Part shown: positions 56,719 to 64,000 of the stretch, in pieces
How positions within the stretch are numbered: position 1 is the stretch's first letter
How the letters are laid out: the number at the start of each line of letters is the position of its first letter
NCBI RefSeq assembly: GCF_021347895.1
Contig: NC_067123.1
Coordinates: forward strand, 5,151,828-5,215,827
Direction: 5' to 3'
Length of the DNA stretch: 64,000 bases
DNA from: Acanthochromis polyacanthus
Taxonomy: Eukaryota; Chordata; Actinopteri; Pomacentridae
Position numbers and translations under genes: made by a program
The notes under the pieces: generated by a model
Database searches by the model: none
What the model was told of the DNA's origin: nothing
The model's input: only the letters and a program-made list of their open reading frames with translations

Positions 56719-57480
56719 GCTAACCCGGCGGCTCGCTGTGATGGAGATGATGGGGATGAGGAGTCCAAGGTCACTGCCCGGAGCGCTGCATGTCAGCCCG
56801 CAGAGAAACAAACCGATCTGTGCTTTAAGGTTTAGCTTAGCATCTGCTGCACCGACAAACACCGGAGGATAAAGCGCCGTGTCCGAACCTGCCCGCTAAC
56901 TAAGCTAACAGCGGAGCTAACCTGCTCTCACATCAGAAACCGTCTGACGGAAACAAAGACATCTGAGCTCCGTTAGCCGCGGCTAACAGCTAGCGCTAGC
57001 TGCTAGCAGAGCACCGAGCCGTTAGTGGAACCTCACAATTTGTCTCCGCCGAACGAATACGCAAATACATTCTGCGATTAAATACACTTATCTGACTACA
57101 ACATTACAGCAGTTAGCTCTCGGGCTAACCCCCCGTTAAACTCATAAACCAGGCTAACAGCCGGAGCTAAAGAGGCTAATAACACTGGCCGATTAGCCTG
57201 AACATGCTAACAGAGCTAAGCGGCCAGCCAGCTCGTCCTCCCCCGCACTAGCGAGGGCAGAAAGCACGGAGCAGGCAGCAGCTGACCCGGGTCGGTCCGT
57301 TCTAACTAACAGAACCGGAACAGAGAGAGGTCAGCAGCGCGAGTGTCGGTCCGACCTCATCCTCACGGTCCTGCCAGCTGTTAGCCGTTAGCTTCAGCGT
57401 CGAACAACAACAGACCGCAGATAGAGGCCCCGCCCCTCAGTGGACGTCACCGACCACCACACAAACACGCCTTATTATTT
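56719..57480 (-). promoter_or_regulatory. lrp12 5' UTR and promoter
   Basis: GC-rich, CG-containing sequence upstream of the lrp12 ATG. It has many gctaac/gctagc motifs and, at its far end, a GC-box (ccccgcccct, about 57429-57438) and a CRE half-site (gacgtcac, about 57444-57451). The drop to AT-rich DNA at about 57475 marks the outer edge. The start site is not defined. Confidence 0.55.
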
Positions 57481-58500
57481 ATTTACTTATTTGTTTCGAT
57501 TAGTTGTTAAAATGATTGATTTAGTTATTATAAATAAATGTATAAATATATTAATAGGTTTTAATTTATTAGTTACACAAACAAGCTGATGCAGCTTTTA
57601 TTTGTCAGTAAACATCCTTGTTGTCATTTTATTACCTCATAATTAAGTAATAATGATCAATGTCCATACAAAAATCATGAATGAATCAATCAATATAAAC
57701 CAAGAAATAATTATCTGAGACAAATGCTGGTGACTTATTTTGTTATTTACTTATTAATATATTTATTTATTGCATTTTATGTGATAATTCAACATCACAA
57801 ACCTGAAACAGTCACACGACTGTTACCAGCATCTCATGGTCCTCCCAGTCCAAACATACATGTATAGGCCGTGAGCTGAACACGTGTGAACAACACATGC
57901 AGAATTTCCACAACAGCAGCAGCACATCTGTCGTCCTCACAGCAGCTGGAGCTTCTGTCAGCTGTTCTATTGTCCCTTTATGTGGTCTTAACCCCCAAGT
58001 TACCCCACAACCCCCCAACAGCCCATTACACCCAAACAACTGCCCCTCCAAACCCCCCTACAGCCCCTTCACACCCCAACAACTGCCCCTCCCTACAGCC
58101 CCTGATACAGAGCACGACCCCCACACTCAGTGAAAGTGTCCATCTGCTGCTGTTTTTCTAAAGTCTCTGTGAACCAGAAGATGTTTTTGTTTGACTATCA
58201 GAACAATGAATCGTGTCTGTTGTTCGGCTGCTGCAGCAGAAATGATCATATTTTACTTCAAACAGAAGCAAACCGTAACAGAAACACAAACTGAGCCTTC
58301 TGTTAACTATCACTGAATACATTTATTGATTTCTCTGTATTTTAGTTCAGCAGGAAGCTCAGACCTGAAGCTCTGAGTTCAGGATGGAGCTGCTGGAGAT
58401 GATTTCTGCTCTGTGAGTCCCCATGAAGTTAACCTCCACAGAAGTAACATATCAGAAGAACATGAATCTCTTCAAAGTGACACAGAAACAAGAAGAATCC
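57481..58500. other. Intergenic DNA with a C-rich repeat
   Basis: AT-rich to about 57790. About 57990-58110 is a C-rich imperfect repeat (acaactgcccctcc, acagccccttcacacc). No gene is recognised; the Pro/Thr-rich plus-strand frames come from this repeat. Confidence 0.45.
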
Positions 58501-59073
58501 TAGCCTAGTCGCGCTAGACCCAGGTCTGAAGACGCAAGGGCCTAGGAACTCTCAACAGGGAGGGAGGCGGGCTAAAAGGTTGTCTTTCAAATCACTCTGC
58601 AGCAATTGGGTAGGTATACAACCAACCAGCTCAACAAATAGGCGGACGTAGTTCCTAGAGCGCCGGAAATCAGAGGATGCGGGAGTTTGGTGAATACGTC
58701 TTTCTTCTCAATGAAACACTTCAGTGCCGTCCTTTGTTCATCTTTCAAGTTGAATTTTACCTTCAAATCTTTAAGGGCTGTTGCCAAAGTCGAGTCGAAA
58801 GATAACTGTTTATTGTGCGCAACCATCTTCTTCTCTATTCTTGTTTCTATGGTTGTTTCCGGTTGTTTCTGTCAGAATCGTCGCGCCTCTGTTGTGTGGT
58901 GGTCGAACCAGCTCAGCCTGCAGTAGTTACGCCCGCCTTCTGACTCTACACTTCATGGTGATTCGTCGGCCAGTTTTAGGAGCATCCAACCTCGAGGCTT
59001 ACCGAGGGTAACTAGACCGACCCTGGCAGAGAATTAAATTCGTTGCCGTGGGTTGTCTAGCGCAGCTAGGCTA
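58501..59073. mobile_element. Non-autonomous TIR element carrying a helicase-like remnant
   Basis: The ends tagcctagtcgcgctagac (left) and the complement of gtctagcgcagctaggcta (right) are inverted repeats. Direct repeats of aagaat plus one or two bases flank them, suggesting a 7-8 bp target duplication. On the minus strand, 58587-58826 is open for 79 codons, with FNLKDEQRTALKCFIEKKDV followed by FTKLP. This resembles the N-terminal segment of RecQ-type DEAH helicases (K-x-E-Q-x-x-A-L...D-V-F-x-x-L-P). The sequence diverges where the Walker A motif should follow, so it is an internal deletion product, not a gene. Confidence 0.65.
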
Positions 59074-59121
59074 GAAGAATTCACCACAGAAGAAGAAACT
59101 CAGCTGTTTGACTTCTGAAAC

Positions 59122-59127
59122 TTTATT
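59122..59127 (-). terminator. Candidate poly(A) signal of ntaq1
   Basis: TTTATT on the plus strand (AATAAA on the minus strand), about 510 nt past the ntaq1 stop, just outside the TIR element at 58501-59073. The stretch 59128-59639 is the presumed ntaq1 3' UTR. Confidence 0.4.
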
Positions 59128-59639
59128 TTATTGTTGCTGCTGCTTGTCTTTAAATCAGAAGCTGAAGCTGTAGATTCCATCAAAAAATGATCACAGTTAT
59201 TGATTATCCTCTGAGCGGCCTATCAGACACTCTAGATCAATTGATCATCAGTTATTGATCGTAAATGTACAACAACAGAACTGTTCCAGAGGTGACTGAC
59301 AGTGAAGTGAGGAGGTTCTAAGACACCATCAAAAATGAGTTGATCACATAAACTTTACACAAACGGGGACTGAGGCAAAAACAGTCTGATGCTCATTGAT
59401 CACAGGGCATATTGATAACTGATCGATCAATATATTGATCAGATTGTCTCTCAGCAGGATGTTCAACATCTTCTCTTTGTTATGAGCTCAATCCACTGGG
59501 TGAAGGGGCGAGGCTTATAAATACAGGGTCCAAGCACCAATCAGAGTCCAGCAGCTTTTGACTTCTTCTGTCAGTCCAAGAACCGAACATGTCGACAGCA
59601 ACCAGCAGGAGGCGTCGACCTGCAGCTACAAACCTGTAG

Positions 59640-62087
59640 CTACCGCGACGCAGCTGCTGCTGACAATGATGATGATGATGCGTTTCCTGTGTATCTGTGC
59701 AGGAACTGTCTCAGGCCGTAGACAGTTCCCCAGCCGACAGCAGGATCCATGCTGATGAAGTCGTCCAGGTTCATGTGACTCTCTGAGGACGAAACGCGCC
59801 ACAGCATTATGACATCATCAGTAAATGGTCTCATGGTTCATGTCATCAGACAGGTGGACTCACCTGCGGTGTGTATGGGGGGGTACGGCGGCGGCGGCAT
59901 CTTCCAGGTTCCGTCAGGGTTCTTCATGTGAGAACGATCCGACGCAAAGTTCAGCAGGAAGCTGTCAGCAGGAACCACACGCAACTTCCTGTCAGAGACA
60001 CACGTACACTGTGATGTCACTTCGTCTTGCACATGCTCACAGTGGCTCATATGAGTGCCCCCAACACCCCATAAAAAATACAAACAAGCCAAACAACACA
60101 AAGCTCAGCACAGACATGCTAATGATAATGCTAATCCAGAAAACCCTGAACACAGGTGTGAGCTGTTACTTGCAGATCTCAGGTGTGTTACCTGCGGATC
60201 TCAGGTGTGCTACCTGCGGTTCTCAGGTGTGCTACCTGCGGTTCTCGGTTGTGCTACCTGCGGTTCTCGGTTGTGCTACCTGCGGTTCTCGGTTGTGCTA
60301 CCTGCGGTTCTCGGTTGTGCTACCTGTGGTACTCGGGTCTGATGTGGCGGTCTGAGCGGAAGGCCTCGGCGCCGTAGAGCTTCAGGCTGCAGGGGAACGG
60401 CAGCTCAGTGTCCAGATCGTAGATGAGAGCTTCGGACTGAAGCTCCGCCTGCAGCAGAACCACGTGGTAATCCTGGAACACAACGCCATCTTTATTGATG
60501 TCATGAATACATCATGACTGAAATCATTCAGGGAACATGCAGTGACATTACCGACCCAGATCACCGGCTGGTCTCCATGTCCAGACTTCTGTTTCCACAG
60601 AGGAACCTGATGGAGAATGAATACAGAACATTAGCGCTGGAACCAGACATGTGGTGAGCATGTGAGATCCCTATGGAACATGACAGATGTTTTCTAGACC
60701 ATGACAAATGTTTTCTAGAACCTGACAGATGTTTTGTATAAATCTGTAGAACCTGACAGATGTTTTAGAGAATGTTAAAGATGTTCTGTAACAGTTTTAA
60801 GAACCAGCAGGTATACTGAAGCGTCTGGTTCAAACCTGATGTTGTTCTGTATGTTCTCACCATTCTGTTGTCATTGGAGATGAAAACGACGAACAGCTGT
60901 TCTAGCGGTGCGGTTCTCTTGGTTCTGACAAAGTCACAGAGCTTCCAAACATTTTCTTCGCTGCAGAACAAGAACAAACAACAGAACCATCAGAAAATTT
61001 GGACTGCAGAAGACACGACTGCAGCAGAACCAACTGTGTAGAACATAGAAGGTGCTGCATGAGTACACTAGATAAGAGCTGAACTACAGTTCTGAGAACA
61101 CAGATCAGAGGAACTCAGCAGCTCTTCGTACAGAACGATGACCTGCAGATGAAGGCAGCTGCAGTGCATGATGGGAAACATCTGATCTAACAGCGGATTG
61201 GTTCAGGTGTTGATCGATCATCTGAGGTTTGACAGAACATTTCTTAGTTTATCTGAAGGAACTGTGATGCCAAACATTTTGATAATCAATGAACCATTTG
61301 ATTCTCTTGATCAATCAGACATCCAGGTTCTTCTGACAGACAGAGAGCGGATCAGCTGATTAATCCTGTCGATTAGAATCCATCAAACAGGTGATTTGCT
61401 TTGATGTCTACAGCTGCAGTTGTTTGTTCCACTGGTGAGAACCCTGTAAGCAAGAGACTGTAGGTTTGGAGAACATTCTGTAAAGATTCAGGGAACATTA
61501 CTTACACGTTCTGAGCAGCACTCATTCATTACAGGAAATGTTCCGCAGACATACAACGTTTCCAAAATGTTGGCTGAGAAATGTTTGTTAAGGAGAGGCA
61601 GAAAACGTTCCTCGAGTCTTCAGCAAATAGTTAATGGAACCATTGTTTCCTGGGTAAAACTTTATTAGTGCTGGCATTATTTATTGACTGTAGCTTCATG
61701 AAACCTTCCATGAACATTTGGAGTACCATACAGGAATGTTCTGGCAGCGTTCCACAAATGTAAAGACTTAAGGTCAGAACCAACATTTTCCTTCAAAGTA
61801 AACATTCTGTGAACATCAAGAAAACTTTATAGGAAACATGGAAATGTAAAGAACCAGTTCTGCTGAAATCTTTCTGAATCTGTTTAATTCATGTGATTGG
61901 AAACTTATTGATCCGCTGGTATCGATCAGCTGATCAGCCAACATTTTCCTGCAGCCTTTTGTGGTGAGGCTGCTTCTGAGCCGTGAGTTACTGTAGTATT
62001 AAATAGCAGTACCGTGTGCAGTATTTACCAGTAGCAGCTCGTATACTCGCAGTCCTCGCGGCTCGGTGTGAGGCTTTCTGTCTTCAT
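59640..62087 (-). CDS. ntaq1: Protein N-terminal glutamine amidohydrolase
   Basis: Six exons, 62087-62029, 60960-60861, 60606-60556, 60472-60324, 59988-59864, 59782-59640, sum to 627 nt, 208 aa (human 205). The enzyme converts N-terminal Gln to Glu, the first step of the Arg/N-degron pathway for such proteins, in cytosol and nucleus. The Cys-His-Asp triad is visible: Cys20 in SCYCEENVW, His73 in the WDYHVVLL signature, Asp89 in IYDLD, with the 16-residue His-Asp spacing of the human enzyme. Other matches are [20 protein letters not shown] and [19 protein letters not shown]. The C-terminus has an extra Ser/Ala run. The intron 3 donor is read as TGG|gtcggt because it joins W and DYHV exactly. 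The promoter side has ETS-type ccggaag near 62111. Confidence 0.97.
60174..60345 (-). repeat. Minisatellite built from the ntaq1 exon 4 / intron 4 junction
   Basis: About eight units of 22 bp. On the coding strand each reads ccgagaaccgcag|gtagcac. The real exon 4 end, ccgagtaccacag|gtagcac (60324|60323), is the first unit. Six or seven intronic units keep an intact cag|gtagcac donor at 22-bp spacing, which is not a multiple of three. Confidence 0.96.
60961..62028 (-). other. ntaq1 intron 1
   Basis: It contains a patch of acgttcc/aacattc-type degenerate repeat (about 61440-61830) related to the one at 27470-28320. No exon recognised. Confidence 0.45.
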
Positions 62088-62348
62088 CACGTTTTAACGT
62101 CAACGATCCGCCGGAAGCACACTCATGTCGTCACATCCAGCAAGGACAAGGTACTTTCAAATTAAAAGCCTCAGAACAGTTAACAGTGTATTCAACTACT
62201 AAAGCATGAGGAGAAAGTGTTTATAGATTTATTCTGTGAAATCTGAGTAAAACCTGTTTTGAAAGAATGTGTTGCTCCATCAAACAGCAGCTTTAAAGCA
62301 CAATATACGTTGTATAATAACAAAACAGATTCTGAGAATGGCAATACA

Positions 62349-62352
62349 TGTG

Positions 62353-62405
<53 letters not shown>
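62349..62405. repeat. (TA)n microsatellite
   Basis: Alternating ta with two internal substitutions, about 55 bp, upstream of ntaq1. Confidence 0.95.
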
Positions 62406-62418
62406 GTATGAACAAAAC

Positions 62419-62810
62419 GCAAAAAGTTTCCCTAAACCTCCTCAGAACCACATGGTTATTTTTTATCTACAGTAACTTTATTTAATGAATCAAAGTTTTA
62501 CCCTCATACTGTGGATATTTTCAGTTTCAGACCCCTAAACTGTTAAAATATTTATTAGAAAATATTTCTCCACAGAATCAATCATGTCTTTTAGATGGCC
62601 CTGTGATCTTGCGTTGGTCAAAATGATCTTTCATTGTCTATAATATTTCAGACCAATCACCTACCACACATGCTGATATGAGCCTTGAAAGTTCACCCAA
62701 AATGTACTTTGTAAAGTTTCTTTCTGGTGAATTATCAGAAAACAGACACACATCCAGGGAACCAATGATTGTTTCTATGACTCCATGTCATTAAACTGCT
62801 GCAAGTTTAC
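62419..62810. mobile_element. Second copy of the short TIR element seen at 6768-7130
   Basis: The left end ccctaaacctcctcag and the block cattgtctataat through cattaaactgctg (about 62633-62800) match the slc30a8 intron 8 copy. The right end is diverged or missing. The remaining stretch to the bop1 stop (62811-63439) is intergenic or bop1 3' UTR, with no gene. Confidence 0.55.
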
Positions 62811-63340
62811 TGTTCATACTATGACACATCCCATAATACTCATGCTCACAGTTGGTTATAGAGAAAATGAACAGTAAACAGATCTAGTGTTTAGACTGTG
62901 ACAGCTGGATCGATGTAAAACTGATCTGGTGTCAGTTTTTAATCAGACTTAAGATGTGTTTTTCCTCTTCACATGTCATGGTTCTATCTGCTGGACTGAT
63001 GAAGTCCTCAGGCTCAGAAATGATGGAAAAAGTCCATTAAAAAGTAATAAATCTGAAACAAAATTCCTGATTTTGGACCCTGAAGTGGACACCTTCAATC
63101 CAGCAGACTCGGCTCTAAACTGATTATTTTCTATTAGACATAATTAATAAACTGATTGATTATATCGATATATCAGAGATGCAGCAGGTTTCATGTGATC
63201 TTATTCCTGACAAACAGCAGGGGGCGCTGTAACGGCACTAATCACCGCGGCAGCAACAAACTGCACATAATGCAACACAAACAAAAATTCAGAAAGTTTC
63301 AGTTTAATAAAAACAAACTACATAAAGTCACGTCTTCCAG

Positions 63341-63390
63341 CCTGTGGTATCCTAGCAACAAGTCAGCAGTGGTTGCTAGGATACCACAGG
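63341..63390. repeat. Perfect 19-bp inverted repeat in the bop1 3' UTR
   Basis: The arms cctgtggtatcctagcaac (63341-63359) and gttgctaggataccacagg (63372-63390) are perfectly complementary around a 12-nt loop, 50 nt downstream of the bop1 stop. The arm shares ggttgctagg with the sequence over the stop codon itself (about 63435-63444). The cctagcaac half also resembles an RFX half-site. Confidence 0.9.
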
Positions 63391-63439
63391 TGGGCAGATG
63401 CAGGTGGTCCACCCGCAGGGTCGGTTGCCGGGCAGGTTG

Positions 63440-63790
63440 CTAGGTGAAGAGGCGAATGGTGGCGTCGGCTCCGGAGGAGAAGATCCACGGCTGAGTGGGG
63501 TGAAAGGTCACATCCAGAACGCCGAGGTCATGAGTGATCACATGACCTCTGAGCACCTTCACCGGGACGATCAGTGGGTTCTGCAGCAGGTCACTGGAGG
63601 GAGAGGGAGGGAGGGGTTAGCGTGTTCACATGGGACTGTCGGCTGATCAATGAACCGTACTGACTGTATTTGAGAGTCTTACTTGTAAACGGTTCCATGA
63701 CAGACGATCACTGATCCGTCATCAGACGCCGAGGCGAAGAGTGGGTACGATCTGTGATAGGCCACGCCCCTCACCGCCTTCTTATGGTGT
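63440..63790 (-). CDS. bop1: Ribosome biogenesis protein BOP1, last two exons (partial)
   Basis: Exons 63790-63683 and 63593-63440 encode the last 87 residues. The rest lies beyond the right edge. BOP1 is the scaffold of the PeBoW complex (PES1-BOP1-WDR12), needed for 28S/5.8S rRNA processing and 60S assembly in the nucleolus. The visible part is the final WD40 blades: [40 protein letters not shown], then [29 protein letters not shown] and the end ADATIRLFT. The junction AA|gtaaga to tccag|TGAC restores VYND in frame. The fragment 63791-64000 is intron with nothing further recognised. Transcription runs towards ntaq1, same strand. Confidence 0.95.
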
Positions 63791-64000
63791 CTGTAGTGAT
63801 CAATCAATATACTTATGGTCAGTAAATCAATATTATTATTATTATAATCTATACCATGAAGAGACATCAGTATTACAACAGATCATGAACAATCAAGTAT
63901 CAATAATCTACCAAATCTGTGATTTGTGCACAAGATATCAGTGATTGACAGGCCCTGTTGCCAACTCCTCAGTAAGGAAAGTCGCTATTGGCTGTCTTAA

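Overview
This window is vertebrate nuclear DNA, most likely from a ray-finned (teleost, probably percomorph) fish. Genes are split into short exons with GT-AG introns. The intergenic DNA is rich in Tc1-like and other terminal-inverted-repeat transposons, LINE tails, CA and TA microsatellites and many minisatellites. Seven protein-coding genes can be read by translating and splicing by eye. Five are complete with intact frames, one has an uncertain 3' end, and one is cut by the window edge.

Layout. 1-5.9 kb: no certain gene. A 2.1-kb array of a 29-bp unit (267-2382) is followed by a decayed Tc1-like transposon (4195-4505) that appears to be the source of that unit. 5.8-15.4 kb, minus: a nine-exon SLC30A zinc transporter, called slc30a8 (ZnT8) on sequence and gene order. 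15.4-23.6 kb: a CA microsatellite and a nest of transposons, including a structurally complete Tc1-like element with an open 350-residue transposase inserted in an older DNA transposon. 23.9-27.2 kb, plus: a small LURAP1/FAM89/AARD-type leucine-rich coiled-coil gene. 29.2-30.2 kb, minus: aard. 32.9-39.3 kb, plus: rad21 (cohesin kleisin, 13 coding exons, 627 aa). 40.8-44.8 kb, minus: utp23 (rRNA processing), tail-to-tail with rad21. 48.5-56.7 kb, minus: lrp12 (CUB/LDLa membrane receptor, 11 exons, 871 aa). 59.6-62.1 kb, minus: ntaq1 (N-terminal glutamine amidohydrolase, 208 aa). 63.4 kb to the right edge, minus: the last two exons of bop1 (ribosome biogenesis).

The order utp23-rad21-aard-slc30a8 matches the human 8q24.11 neighbourhood. 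lrp12, ntaq1 and bop1 map elsewhere on human 8q, so the window is a rearranged 8q-equivalent. The genes do not form an operon-like system. rad21, utp23 and bop1 are housekeeping genes; slc30a8 and lrp12 are more specialised.

The most unusual signal is recurrent. At least four introns (rad21 introns 1 and 5, ntaq1 intron 4, slc30a8 intron 2) begin or end in a minisatellite whose repeat unit includes the adjoining exon-intron junction. The authentic splice site has therefore been copied in tandem into the intron, giving ladders of decoy splice sites. A fifth intron (rad21 intron 8) has an array starting about 15 nt after the donor. Separately, the 29-bp array at the left edge appears to be an amplified piece of Tc1 transposase coding sequence (the KHGGGS motif).

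Exon boundaries were set by splice consensus plus frame continuity and remembered protein family sequence. No alignment or search was run.
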